Source: Enterococcus moraviensis ATCC BAA-383
GTDB taxonomy: Bacteria > Bacillota > Bacilli > Lactobacillales > Enterococcaceae
DNA length: 64,000 bases
Direction of reading: 5' to 3'
NCBI RefSeq assembly: GCF_000407445.1
Contig: NZ_ASWB01000003.1
Coordinates: 671,192-735,191 of the forward strand
The notes beneath the pieces are model-generated. The model was not told the DNA's origin. It was given only the letters and a program-made list of their open reading frames with translations, and did not search any database. The number at the start of each line of letters is the position of its first letter. Position 1 is the stretch's first letter. Below are positions 1-8,250 of the stretch, in pieces. Made by a program: the position numbers and the translations under genes.

Positions 1-168
1 AATCCAAAAGGAATGCGAGCTGTAGGGAATGCAAATGGTGCGAATCAGTTAGCAATCATTATTCCCTGTCATCGAGTGATTCAAATAGATGGCAGTCTAG
101 GTGGTTATGGCGGGGGGGTAGAGCGGAAGAAATGGTTATTGAAGCATGAACGGGAGTATGATTTGTAA
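1..168 (+). CDS. ogt: methylated-DNA--protein-cysteine methyltransferase, C-terminal part
   Basis: Only the last 55 codons are inside the window; the gene starts further left. The reading frame contains the active-site motif PCHRV, whose cysteine accepts the alkyl group from O6-alkylguanine, followed by the glycine-rich GGYGGG stretch and a lysine-rich end typical of Ogt/AdaB proteins. The protein repairs O6-methylguanine in DNA in a single suicide reaction in the cytoplasm. It ends 15 bases before a hairpin that looks like a terminator. The family assignment is firm; whether it is called ogt or adaB cannot be settled from this fragment. Confidence 0.9.
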   Translation, partial: NPKGMRAVGNANGANQLAIIIPCHRVIQIDGSLGGYGGGVERKKWLLKHEREYDL

Positions 169-182
169 ATGTAAAAGATAGT

Positions 183-225
183 AAAAAGAAGCCGACTCAT
201 TTGTTAAGAGTGTGGCTTCTTTTTA
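183..225. terminator. bidirectional rho-independent terminator
   Basis: The sequence reads AAAAAGAAGCC, then a loop, then GGCTTCTTTTT, so it gives an A-tract/U-tract hairpin on both strands. It lies between the convergent ogt-like gene and the 117-residue membrane protein gene and can serve both. Confidence 0.8.
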
Positions 226-227
226 CG

Positions 228-581
228 CTATCGTATTATTAATTTAAACCAGTTTTTAGATGAATAGAGGAGTGTAAACACACATAACAAAACCCCAGCG
301 GCATTTAACCAAAGTAAAGGACCCAAGATTGCTAACAGGATAGCTAATGGATACAAAATCATAATCAGCGGATTAATTGTTATTTCAACATAATCGGACT
401 CCTTGATCACGACTTTTTTACTGCCAAAACCAAATTGTTTGACTTGAATAGTAGTAGGTTCTTTGATTGTTAGTGTGTATTCTTCATTGTGTTTCAATTT
501 TTGAATGGTACTGTCATTAATAACGATATTAATTTTTGAGGAGCCACCTAAGACACCAGTTTTTCGCTTGATAATGCTCAT
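228..581 (-). CDS. small membrane protein of unknown function (117 aa)
   Basis: I do not recognise this protein. The first 75 or so residues are soluble and beta-rich, with many Val, Ile, Thr and Lys residues. The C-terminal part has two hydrophobic segments (about residues 72-90 and 92-108) that should form a membrane hairpin, and a short basic end. The ATG is preceded by an AGGA Shine-Dalgarno-like sequence. It is followed 31 bases upstream by another small membrane protein gene on the same strand, so the two may be one transcript ending at the hairpin at 183-225. The coding call rests on the intact frame and plausible composition only. Confidence 0.6.
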   Translation of the reverse strand: MSIIKRKTGVLGGSSKINIVINDSTIQKLKHNEEYTLTIKEPTTIQVKQFGFGSKKVVIKESDYVEITINPLIMILYPLAILLAILGPLLWLNAAGVLLCVFTLLYSSKNWFKLIIR

Positions 582-612
582 TTTTTTATTCCTAACTATT
601 AAAAATTTAATA

Positions 613-1026
613 TTAAAGCCAAGAGCCGTATGTTTTTCTTTTTTTCACATAACGATGTGTTGCGATGACTAAAATCAAACCGCTAATCAACGTTGGCAAG
701 CTATAAATCGTTAAATTGGAATGGATACTGATCTGTTGGATTGTTGAGATCGTGATAAATCCTAAAAAGAAGGTACTTATCCAAGCAAACCAAGCTTTCC
801 GACGTTTTACGTTATTGTTTAAACTCATCAAAAGTAGGACTGCAATCGCCGCTTGAATCAATAAGACTGCTAAATAGTTCGGCCATTGAACCAATCTCCA
901 ATTATAATAAATAAAACTTGTATGTCTAGTTAGTGCAAGAAATGCTAAAACTAGCGTACTACATAATTGAACTACTCCATGAATCTTAATCATTGTTGCT
1001 AAAAAACTACCTTTTTCTACAACCAC
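613..1026 (-). CDS. four-helix membrane protein of unknown function (137 aa)
   Basis: The protein has four hydrophobic segments (about residues 12-32, 47-68, 78-95 and 107-125) separated by short polar loops and ends in a basic tail (KKRKTYGSWL). It probably starts at a GTG codon preceded by AGGA eight bases upstream. It resembles small integral membrane proteins common in Firmicutes, but I cannot name a family. It sits just upstream of the 117-residue membrane protein gene in the same direction. Function is unknown. Confidence 0.6.
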   Translation of the reverse strand: MVVEKGSFLATMIKIHGVVQLCSTLVLAFLALTRHTSFIYYNWRLVQWPNYLAVLLIQAAIAVLLLMSLNNNVKRRKAWFAWISTFFLGFITISTIQQISIHSNLTIYSLPTLISGLILVIATHRYVKKRKTYGSWL

Positions 1027-1497
1027 TTTTTTTTCCTACCTTTTGTTTTTATTTTTCAATGAGCGAGAATATGTTTATTCTGATCAATAGAAACGAGATG
1101 ACTGTTATTTATTAAATGTATATCCCTTACTTATTTCTGTCTAATTGTAGCATAAATGGATAGAGAAGAGGAAAGGATTTTGAAAAAAATGAGTGATTGA
1201 CGTAAAGAAAGAATAAAAAATGTGCAGATAAGACCTACTAGTCGATTATTGTAACAAAGGGATTATTTTCGGCGTTGCTTTTTGTGTAGCCTAAAATAAA
1301 AAAAGCGGGGCAATAATCAAGATGTTACTCTAGCTATTATCCCAACGCTAATTTTCTATGATAATCTATATTCACCAACCGCCACCGCTACTGTGATAGA
1401 TTGAGGTATTGAAAGGCTGTAATGTTTGATGTCAAGCGAAATAGATTCCTGGTATCTTGGCCTTTTATCAGGTGATGCATACGATATGTTACATGAT
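1027..1497. other. intergenic region with a short protein remnant
   Basis: No intact gene is visible. On the minus strand at about 1372-1430 a short frame ends in IYHSSGGGW and a stop, which looks like the tail of a lost protein; the frame is closed by a stop just upstream and has no start. A GC-containing imperfect inverted repeat next to an A-tract (about 1296-1356) may be a terminator for the minus-strand genes to its right. Confidence 0.35.
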
Positions 1498-1896
1498 TTA
1501 TGACATCAACTGGACATAAAATTGCCATAAAAATCCTATCAGAAGTGCACCACTTATTGATAATAAACTTAGATTTTGTAGTTCAAATGAGTTACTTGAA
1601 ACAATTACTAAAAAAATATATACCACGAATAATACTAGTCCAAGAAGAATAGTTGGAACTAATACAAACATTCTATAGATTTTACTCTTAAAAAATCTCA
1701 GTTGTCGTTGAGCTTCTTGTCCTAAATAACTATCGCTAGTTGCTAATCTCTTGCGTATAGCTAGATTTACAGTATGAATAAAGTAGGGAAGAAATAAAAA
1801 TAAGCTGAGTAATCCGTAATATTTAATACTATCATTGATTAATAATGTAACTATAAATATAAAAAAAGTTAATAGGCTTAATAATTTTTGTCTCAT
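1498..1896 (-). CDS. membrane protein of unknown function (132 aa)
   Basis: The protein has about four hydrophobic segments: two near the N-terminus (residues 4-22 and 27-44) and two near the C-terminus (about 77-98 and 108-128). A charged middle region carries RKRLATSDS and QRQLRFFKSK. The gene ends a block of small minus-strand genes downstream of the secretion locus and starts 4 bases after the stop of the next gene, so the two are probably co-transcribed. The position, after displaced toxin cassettes, makes an immunity or accessory role possible, but the sequence itself shows only a membrane protein. Confidence 0.5.
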   Translation of the reverse strand: MRQKLLSLLTFFIFIVTLLINDSIKYYGLLSLFLFLPYFIHTVNLAIRKRLATSDSYLGQEAQRQLRFFKSKIYRMFVLVPTILLGLVLFVVYIFLVIVSSNSFELQNLSLLSISGALLIGFLWQFYVQLMS

Positions 1897-1900
1897 TTCG

Positions 1901-2371
1901 TTACTCCAATTGATTTAATTTTTGCTTATAGGAATCTACATAAAACCAAAATAGAATAAAAGAGAATATTATTGAAGTTAGAGCGAGAATTATACAAATG
2001 ACTTGTAAAGCAAAGCTGTTTTTTATAGCTGAAAAATAATATGGAGTTAGTATCTCTTTTGCTTCTATATTTTGTATGAAAATGATCACTATCGAAAGAA
2101 CTGTAAAAACAGTAGTGAATAATTTTCCGAGTTTAAAAGAAAGTACTTCTTTATTAAATACTTTTTTAATTATAACAATATGCTTGTTACTATCTGTTAT
2201 TTTTTTTGAAAAGATATTAAAATGACCCTTCATAACCGCAAAAAATACTATATCAAAAAACAGAATAACTATCATAAAAATAGAAAAAAAACCAAAGTAC
2301 GGATCAATGTACATACAGATACCTGATAAAATAGTGAATAACCACCACTTATTTTTTAATTTATTTATCAT
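1901..2371 (-). CDS. membrane protein of unknown function (156 aa)
   Basis: The protein has four hydrophobic segments (about residues 10-35, 37-50, 86-104 and 120-147) and a lysine-rich soluble stretch in between. It is spaced 3 bases from the 59-residue gene upstream and 4 bases from the 132-residue membrane protein downstream, so the three look like one transcription unit. I do not recognise the family. An association with polymorphic toxin immunity is inferred from the location only. Confidence 0.5.
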   Translation of the reverse strand: MINKLKNKWWLFTILSGICMYIDPYFGFFSIFMIVILFFDIVFFAVMKGHFNIFSKKITDSNKHIVIIKKVFNKEVLSFKLGKLFTTVFTVLSIVIIFIQNIEAKEILTPYYFSAIKNSFALQVICIILALTSIIFSFILFWFYVDSYKQKLNQLE

Positions 2372-2374
2372 GAG

Positions 2375-2554
2375 TTATAACCCCCAGCCAAAATCTAAAC
2401 TTGGAATAGGTACTACTTTAGAATTAACTTTGGCTCCAAGTCGCTTAATAAATATTTTTCGGAATCTATCTCCATGTTGTTTACTTTCTAATGAAATCAA
2501 AACAAAACTATATTCAGAATTCTCACTTAAATTGATTGTCCAATTAAATTTCAT
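2375..2554 (-). CDS. small protein or toxin-associated remnant (59 aa)
   Basis: The frame starts at an ATG preceded by AAAGGTG; a GTG four codons earlier is less well placed because it overlaps that ribosome-binding site. The product, MKFNWTINL to a DFGWGL end, has no membrane segment or signal peptide. It may be a complete small protein or a trimmed piece of a larger one. No family is recognised. Confidence 0.35.
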   Translation of the reverse strand: MKFNWTINLSENSEYSFVLISLESKQHGDRFRKIFIKRLGAKVNSKVVPIPSLDFGWGL

Positions 2555-2608
2555 GGTTTTCCGCACCTTTCTTTTTTCATATGAATGATTATTACCATTA
2601 GACCTTTA

Positions 2609-2701
2609 TTATTTTCGTTTTTTTTCTGAAGAGAAGAAAAAAACGGAAATAAGAGTAAGGAAAAAAATGCTAGAAAATATTTTTAGGTTAAATTTTTTCA
2701 T
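2609..2701 (-). CDS. 30-residue single-span hydrophobic peptide
   Basis: The frame starts at an ATG preceded by a good Shine-Dalgarno sequence (AAAGGAG, seven bases away). It encodes a basic N-terminus (MKKFNLK), one hydrophobic segment of about 18 residues and a charged end (SEKKRK). It could be a small membrane peptide. It could equally be the signal sequence of a protein whose remainder has been lost, since toxin-cassette debris lies directly upstream. No antitoxin-like RNA was identified. Confidence 0.35.
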   Translation of the reverse strand: MKKFNLKIFSSIFFLTLISVFFFSSEKKRK

Positions 2702-2750
2702 CGTATTCTCCTTTATTTTAAGTATTCTGAAGCATTTGTTTCGGGAAAAA

Positions 2751-2825
2751 TTATGGTATTAACGAAGCAAGTATTGTCATAGCAGCAGCTCCTAATTTAC
2801 CATTGATATCAAGCAAGTTCCAAAT
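2751..2825 (-). pseudogene. remnant of a hydrophobic Rhs-toxin C-terminus
   Basis: Directly after the stop codon of the 188-residue gene, in the same frame, the sequence reads IWNLLDINGKLGAAAMTILASLIP and then a stop. The GKLGAAAMTILASL stretch resembles the hydrophobic tail of the intact Rhs protein at 8942-14011 (VLGAVALTALMAYL). There is no start codon. It looks like the last piece of a deleted toxin cassette. Confidence 0.4.
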
Positions 2826-3392
2826 TCAAGAAAACTTTACTAATATATTATCCCAATCATCTTCTGTGTTGATGTTTTCTAAATTAATTTCTAAGTCTTT
2901 GAAATACCAGATATAAAACATATTTCCTTTGTACTCATAATCAAAAACTTTATCTACTTTTTTTCCATTTACGTGGAGCATTTTTACTTCTGGGTTAATA
3001 CTCACCCCGTAAGAAGGCTGACGCGTAAGCTTTTTGTTTTCATTTCCTACAACATTTATTTTGATTATTTGTTCAAGACCAAAGTCTTTTTCCATCTTTT
3101 TCTGTGCGTTATAGTCAAAATAGTTGTCAGATTTTGTTTCAAATAATAATTTTTTCTGATTTTTATCTTTGTATGATTGAAAAACAAAGTCATTCTTTAT
3201 TCTATAGAATGCATCCATACTGTCACTATATTCAATTTTTGCGATACTATTTGAAAGTTTAACAGGATATTTTGTTACAACAGTATCATCAACACTTTTT
3301 TTTGTTACGTTAGTAAAAATAAAATATCCAGTCAAAAAAATACATAGTAGAATAAAATATTTTATTAGGTCGTGAAAATAAAATTTTTTCAT
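2826..3392 (-). CDS. membrane-anchored extracellular protein, candidate immunity or accessory protein (188 aa)
   Basis: Residues 10-27 form a single hydrophobic segment preceded by a basic start, so the protein is probably an N-in signal anchor with about 160 residues outside the cell. No lipobox or cell-wall motif is visible. Its ATG overlaps the stop codon of the 268-residue gene by four bases (ATGA), which indicates translational coupling. Upstream of that pair lies the broken tail of an Rhs toxin, so both genes look like survivors of a toxin-immunity cassette. No family is recognised. Confidence 0.6.
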   Translation of the reverse strand: MKKFYFHDLIKYFILLCIFLTGYFIFTNVTKKSVDDTVVTKYPVKLSNSIAKIEYSDSMDAFYRIKNDFVFQSYKDKNQKKLLFETKSDNYFDYNAQKKMEKDFGLEQIIKINVVGNENKKLTRQPSYGVSINPEVKMLHVNGKKVDKVFDYEYKGNMFYIWYFKDLEINLENINTEDDWDNILVKFS

Positions 3393-4195
3393 TTTTTCTC
3401 ATCACTCTCCACAACTTCTTTAAAAAAACATGTTCCACCATATTTTACTATAAAATTTCTGCATTTTTTGTGATATTCAAGATCGTTATTAGATGCTAAA
3501 TACGCAACATATGCAACGTTTACTTTGGATATATTAGAAGAGGCACTCATTTTTCTATGTCCCATGTATAATTTATAATCTAAATCTCCTTCTAAACACT
3601 CAATATAGGCTTGATTTGATTCTTTTAACGTTAAAATTTTACATGAAATACTTTTTCTTTTATAATTTAAATTTCTAAGTTCATTTTTTATTTGTTGCAA
3701 TCCATTCATATCTTGTAAATAAAAGCTAAGGTTATTTTTAACGATATAGTAATTAACAAAGTCTGAAATAGAATATATTTTATTTGGATTTATTGAGGAT
3801 AGCTTTTTGGATGCTTTCTCAAATTCACCTGTTAATAATAATGCGTTGATGTATTCGATTTGGATGGAAACTCTTTTCCGTTTATCAAATTTCATCTTTG
3901 TTAAATAATATAGCCAAAGTACTGCATCACAGTCATTTAGTAAAATAGCATTTAAGCTAAAATATTGTTTATACTCTTCTATGGAAGAATAGGTAATGTA
4001 GTTCTTTTTCTTTAAAAAGAAAAAAAGGATAATCATTAACAATAGTGCATACCCATTTATAATTCCTTTTCTAAAAAAGGGCATAATAGTTAGAAAAAGT
4101 AACATTATTAATGGCAGGTGTAGTAACAGCCGTTTCTGTTGCTCTTTTTTGTATGTTTTCAATTTTTCCTCATAGATTGGTTCTAATTTAAACAT
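3389..4195 (-). CDS. candidate immunity protein with two membrane spans and a helical cytoplasmic domain (268 aa)
   Basis: The protein begins with a basic region rich in Lys and Glu, then two hydrophobic segments (about residues 25-42 and 46-61) joined by FFRKGIING. A long helical region follows that looks TPR-like, with repeated Tyr/Leu spacing. A broken paralogue lies at 6675-7488. The ATG overlaps the stop codon of the degraded toxin tail at 4183-4660: the string ATGTTTAAATTAG is read both as the start (Met-Phe-Lys-Leu) and as Cys-Leu-Asn-stop. That layout is typical of a toxin gene followed by its immunity gene. The immunity role is inferred. Confidence 0.6.
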   Translation of the reverse strand: MFKLEPIYEEKLKTYKKEQQKRLLLHLPLIMLLFLTIMPFFRKGIINGYALLLMIILFFFLKKKNYITYSSIEEYKQYFSLNAILLNDCDAVLWLYYLTKMKFDKRKRVSIQIEYINALLLTGEFEKASKKLSSINPNKIYSISDFVNYYIVKNNLSFYLQDMNGLQQIKNELRNLNYKRKSISCKILTLKESNQAYIECLEGDLDYKLYMGHRKMSASSNISKVNVAYVAYLASNNDLEYHKKCRNFIVKYGGTCFFKEVVESDEKK

Positions 4196-4660
4196 GTTAC
4201 CTCCTCTGCTGATACTTCTTCTCCATTTAAGAAAACAATCAGAGCTAATAATGCCGCTGATCCAGCAGTAGCCAAGCCTCCTGCTTCTACTTATCCCTGA
4301 GAATGAACTTCTTTTAAAATGATATTTAATTCTTTAGTTGACTCAATTTCAATTCCCTATAGTTATGTGTTACAGTTTCAGAGGTACTAGTAATAGGTTT
4401 TGGTAATGGCTGAAGCGTTTTTTCTTCATTTTTTTTATTTCCTCATCTTTGTTGTAATTGAACAGTTAAGATTTGACAGATCTTCTGGAAAAGCGTCTTT
4501 AAAAGGAGCATGAGAGCTGTCAGAACAGGAACAATTGCAAAATCAACAACAGCACCTATGCTTGTAAAGTCATCTGCAACCAAAAAGGCTAATAGTAAGG
4601 CAAGAGCACCTGCTTTTATTTTTAAATCTATCCATTCTTTAGTATTTTAAATAAGTTTTT
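4183..4660 (-). pseudogene. degraded C-terminal tail of an Rhs-type toxin
   Basis: Two pieces can be read on the minus strand. The upstream piece (about 4480-4660) includes a hydrophobic run with FLVADDFTSIGAVVDFAIVP, which parallels YLIANDATIIGILDDALIGP in the tail of the intact Rhs protein at 8942. The second (4183-4290) reads EAGGLATAGSAALLALIVFL and ends in VTCLN-stop. Stops and a frame change separate them, and no Rhs scaffold precedes them. The final stop overlaps the start of the 268-residue immunity-like gene. Confidence 0.55.
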
Positions 4661-4666
4661 TCAAAA

Positions 4667-4808
4667 TTAATCATCTTTATTGGTATATCTACTATATTTT
4701 TGATAGTCTTCAAAGGAATGGATTTCGTGTTCTTGACCGTCATTACTATTGTTTCTGTCTAGTACTAATCCATCATAGGGATTTTTTCTACTTAGATACT
4801 TTGATCAT
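4667..4808 (-). pseudogene. frame-shifted C-terminal fragment beyond the 220-aa lipoprotein
   Basis: Immediately after the stop of the lipoprotein gene a second frame is open for 45 codons. It reads SKYLSRKNPYDGLVLDRN, continues as an acidic hydrophilic segment and ends in YTNKDD-stop. It has no start codon. Either it is the natural end of the lipoprotein, moved out of frame by a small indel, or it is an unrelated gene fragment. Confidence 0.35.
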
Positions 4809-5471
4809 TCAATTTTCATTGCCTAGCTTCTCTCCATTTATTTCTAGGTCTTTAATTTCAAATGTAATATCAGAACCAGTATTTTCTTTTAGTTTATCAA
4901 GATACTCTATAGGAGCACTGGCAGAAATAGTTCTAGGTGAAACTCCATTTATGGGAAGATTGGGAAAATCATCACCTTCAAAATGGACATTTATAAATTC
5001 ACTTTCTTTAATGTTCTTAAACTTAGGTTTTACTAACATTTTTATGCTATTGATATTATCTTTTGAGGAGTTAATAAAGAATACACCCAATGTGTAACGT
5101 TCTTCCTCAGGTGAGTAGTGCATAGAATAAGTTAATATATTAATTTTTTTATTTGGATCAATTCTAGCTTCAGCTTTCAATAATGCTTTTTCAAAAAAGT
5201 CATTTTCTATAAAAGTAGCAATATCTTGTTCAGATTTCTTGTTATTTTCAGACAATAATACTATATATTTTCCTACTTTAAATCCATTGTTTACTGCATC
5301 ATTTTGTTGTTCAGTTAAAGTATTTTCAATATTTTGAATACTATATGTAGTAACAGTACTCAAATCAGTTTTTTGACAAGATGCGAGCAAAATTGTTAGT
5401 AAAAATAATAGAATACAATCAATTTTCCTATTTTTAAGCATTCGTTTCTCCTTTTTATAAGCCACTATCAA
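4809..5471 (-). CDS. lipoprotein of unknown function, candidate immunity protein (220 aa)
   Basis: The N-terminus is basic (KKEKRMLKNRK), followed by a hydrophobic segment ending in the lipobox LLASC. Cleavage before that cysteine would leave a lipid-anchored protein of roughly 190 residues on the outer face of the membrane. The mature part is hydrophilic, with no recognised domain. If a start at the inner methionine (MLKNRK, preceded by a good GGAG site) is used, the signal peptide has normal length. It lies just downstream of an essC fragment among toxin-cassette debris. An immunity role is inferred from position and from the similar placement of the 226-residue lipoprotein at 8251. Confidence 0.6.
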   Translation of the reverse strand: MIVAYKKEKRMLKNRKIDCILLFLLTILLASCQKTDLSTVTTYSIQNIENTLTEQQNDAVNNGFKVGKYIVLLSENNKKSEQDIATFIENDFFEKALLKAEARIDPNKKINILTYSMHYSPEEERYTLGVFFINSSKDNINSIKMLVKPKFKNIKESEFINVHFEGDDFPNLPINGVSPRTISASAPIEYLDKLKENTGSDITFEIKDLEINGEKLGNEN

Positions 5472-5490
5472 GATCTATAAGTTTCTTGTA

Positions 5491-6204
5491 TTAAAAGTAA
5501 ATCGTATGATCCTCAATCTGTTGGTCATCCTTCTCAGGCTGATAATCCGCTCCACTCCATGCGCTTTGGAACAATTCATAAATCTCATTATTCCCAACTT
5601 GTAAGTAGGCACGACCAGCTTGGGTGATTTCTGCCGCACCTGGCGTTTTCAACATTTCCATCGAATCGGCTTTATCTGCCACTTTCAACGCAAGTTTGAA
5701 TTTCGAGTTACTCCAGATTTGGTCATTGACCACACCACTTGGTTTTTGCGTCGCAAGAATCAAGTGAATCCCCAATGAACGCCCAATATGAGCAGTAGAA
5801 ACCAGTTCCTTCATAAACTCAGGCTGTTCTGATTTCAATTCCGCAAACTCATCTGAAATTAAGAAGAGGTGAGGCATCGGCTCTTCTACATCGCCATTTT
5901 TATATAATTTTTGATACTGATTGATATGATTCACGTTATTCTCCGAGAAAAGGCGCTGACGGCGTTTTAGCTCGGCATTGATGGAAATCAAGGCCCGCAT
6001 ACTTTGAGCGCCATCTAGGTTGGCAATACTCCCTAATAAGTGAGGGAGATTACGGAACAAGTTCGCCATCCCTCCACCTTTGTAGTCAATTAGTAGGAAA
6101 GCCACATCATACGGATGGAAATTCACGGCTAAACTCAAAATATAACTCTGTACGATCTCCGATTTACCAGAATCCGTTGTTCCAGCGACTAAACCATGCG
6201 GTCC
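5491..6204 (-). pseudogene. internal fragment of essC (first FtsK/SpoIIIE ATPase domain)
   Basis: Bases 5497-6204 are colinear, without indels, with 22428-23135 inside the intact essC gene (EssC residues about 672-907). The copy begins abruptly at GPHGLVAG with a stop upstream and ends after HTIYF-stop, so it lacks the FHA region, membrane spans and other ATPase domains. Its Walker A motif has changed from TTGSGKSE to TTDSGKSE, and single changes such as TARIG to TAHIG are visible. A short product from an internal TTG is conceivable but unlikely to be functional. It looks like a recombination scar. Confidence 0.85.
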
Positions 6205-6293
6205 GTTGATTTATCGATGAATGAAGCTATGTATTTCAATCTTTTATATTAAGGATAACATAAAGATAGAATAAAATTTTGATTTAAAAAGAA

Positions 6294-6331
6294 AAAGTCA
6301 AAAATTACCTAAAATAGTAATTTTTGACTTT
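6294..6331. terminator. hairpin with flanking A/T tracts
   Basis: AAAGTCAAAAATTAC and GTAATTTTTGACTTT form a perfect 15-base-pair stem with an eight-base loop. It lies between the essC fragment and the Rhs core remnant. The stem is AT-rich, so termination would be weak; it could also be a recombination junction. Confidence 0.45.
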
Positions 6332-6387
6332 GAAAGGTGAGGAGTGCTTATATTTTTTCTTTTTTGAAAAGTTGATAAAAGTCATTA

Positions 6388-6562
6388 TGGAAATTAGTTG
6401 CCTTAATGGATTACCTAGACTCTGTAACAATAAGGGCTCTTATTCGTTCTTTGTCAACAAGTATAAATACTGTTCTTTATCTTCATTCACTTTACGCTCT
6501 AATAGATTGTTACAGGGCGTCGTTAAATCCAAAACATACCTAATTTGTTTCAATAGTTCTTT
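6388..6562 (-). pseudogene. remnant of an Rhs core region
   Basis: On the minus strand the frame reads YVLDLTTPCNNLLERKVNED, KEQYL, then after a stop LGNPLRQL. This matches the core of the intact Rhs proteins (YILDLTKPYNNLLERKVNED ... LGSPLRQL) with a short deletion where they have WDNDLLA. Both ends are cut. The surrounding bases 6205-6674 contain no other recognisable gene. Confidence 0.75.
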
Positions 6563-6674
6563 TTATTTTGTTATTGCCTAGAAATATTTTCGAAGCAATA
6601 CAAAACCAAAAAATTAAAAGAGAAACCATTTTTAAGTAGACAATAGAGTATTCCAGCTAAAGAACTCAAACTGG

Positions 6675-7488
6675 CTAATGTAAGTTTAGTTTATTTTTAG
6701 CATCTCTCACATAGAATAGATCTTCGTTTTTATGCTCTATTCTATGAAAATATTCATTTGTACTTGTAAAAGTTTGTTTATTCCATTCATTAACACCCAA
6801 AAGATAATTTTTTTCTATTTTAGATAATTCATTCATAGCAGTTAAATTTTCAAGAGCAGTATGTTTATCAAGTTTGTCTAAAATAATATTATTAAACAAA
6901 GACAATTTATTCAACAAGAATTGTCCGTCAACTTGTTCTTGTTTTTTTAATTTTTCTGATTTCAAAATAGATTCTATCCTAATTTGGCAATGTTTAGATA
7001 ACTCTTGTTCACCAAGAAAAGTGTAACAAAGCCCCTGCCAATAATAAGCAAGTATCTTTTGTTTTGCAGTTTTGTACTTGGGTAGTATATATTTAAACAA
7101 CGTTATTGACTGTTTGAAATCACCTAGATAGTAACAAGCAACAGCTTCTTCTTGTTTAAAAAAGATAATATTTTTCTTCTTATCGCCTAATAATATTTGA
7201 AATTCTTTGTATGATTTTGGATCACACTGCTCTAGTAAAATATCGTATATTTTTTTATCAGTTTTCTTTTTTAAGAAAACTAAAACTAGAATAAATAGAA
7301 ATAGGCTGAAGAAAACTAGGTTATACGAGTTCCCGTTTTTATTATATAAATATAATAAAAATGGGACTGGTAAAAATGAGCATAAGAAAAGTATTCGTAT
7401 TATATTTACTAACTAATTTTTTTATGGTTATTCCCACTTTCTATCAAATTTTTTAAATGAAAATGACGAACTATTTTAATTTAAACAA
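6675..7488 (-). pseudogene. broken paralogue of the 268-aa immunity-like protein
   Basis: From about 7405 to 6675 one frame is open. It encodes two hydrophobic segments (LVFFSLFLFILVLVFLKKK is the second) and a helical region with a TPR-like look (KQKILAYYWQGLCYTFLGEQ), the same architecture as the protein at 3389-4195. No ATG, GTG or TTG occurs near its start. At 7486-7488 the old start is still visible: the bases correspond to the ATGTTTAAATTAG junction at 4183-4195 but read TTGTTTAAATTAA and meet a stop after five codons (LFKLK-stop). The gene is therefore disrupted near its 5' end by point changes and a frameshift. Confidence 0.6.
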
Positions 7489-8190
7489 TTACTGGCATTA
7501 ACAGAACTTGCATTTCCAAAAATTAGAAAAAGTAAGCTTGCTGCCCCTAGAGCTGCTAATATTGCTGGTGAAAGAACGATTCTAGCAGCAATCAGAGCAA
7601 CTGCCCATGTAGGTAATCTTACACCTATTTTATTTAGTAGTGGTAATGCCATTTTCATCAGTTGTTGAACCAAATCCAAATAATTTTGTATCACCAAATA
7701 ATCCAATATCGGTACCAAGACCGTATTTACTATTTTCGTTATGGACACCAGCGCTAATACCTACAATATCTTTGTTTCCTATAGTAAGACGTGCATCAGC
7801 ATTCACTCCATGAGAGAATGCTTCAACAGATGCAGAGGCATCAACAGATATGCATCGCCCCAACTTATTCCTAAACTTGTTCCATCAAAACCAAATTTTC
7901 CCAAAGGAGTGTCTAAAGAAGGTAAATTTATTGATATTCCATCGACGTTTTCATTGGTACTGTTGAGTACAAAAATACCGCCACCATTTGTTTCAGTTTT
8001 AGAACTAGATGATTCAGAGTAAACTATCCCTCCATCCATATCTGGCAGATCTGGAGCAGAGATCTCCACTGTATTGCTTGTACCAAATACATTATTACCT
8101 AACCAGTCCCCAGCACTATTGAAAGCATCACCGATACCTTTTCCAATGTATCTAAGTGAAGGGAATTTCCCATCTAAATCTATAAGTGAT
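7476..8190 (-). pseudogene. orphan Rhs-toxin C-terminal tail with two frameshifts
   Basis: The tail begins with LSLIDLDGKFPSLRYIGKG, which aligns with LDLVDKDGYFPSLGDIGKG at the scaffold/tail junction of the intact Rhs protein at 8942-14011. It continues with TPLGKFGF (compare TPWGKIGW). The frame changes near 7860 (ISWG to RCISVDASASV) and again near 7640, then reads RLPTWAVALIAARIVL and ends in NASNCLN-stop. No Rhs scaffold precedes it: it starts right after the terminator of the 226-residue lipoprotein gene. This is the typical layout of a displaced cassette in a polymorphic-toxin locus. Confidence 0.75.
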
Positions 8191-8198
8191 AAAGGTAG

Positions 8199-8241
8199 AA
8201 AACAGTTTAAGTATCTGAGATAAGATACTTAAACTGTTTTT
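8199..8241 (-). terminator. rho-independent terminator after the 226-aa lipoprotein gene
   Basis: AAAACAGTTTAAGTATCT and AGATACTTAAACTGTTTT form a perfect 18-base-pair stem with a six-base loop, ten bases after the lipoprotein stop codon. It separates the active Rhs/immunity pair from the orphan tail that follows. Confidence 0.8.
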
Positions 8242-8250
8242 TCACTCTAG

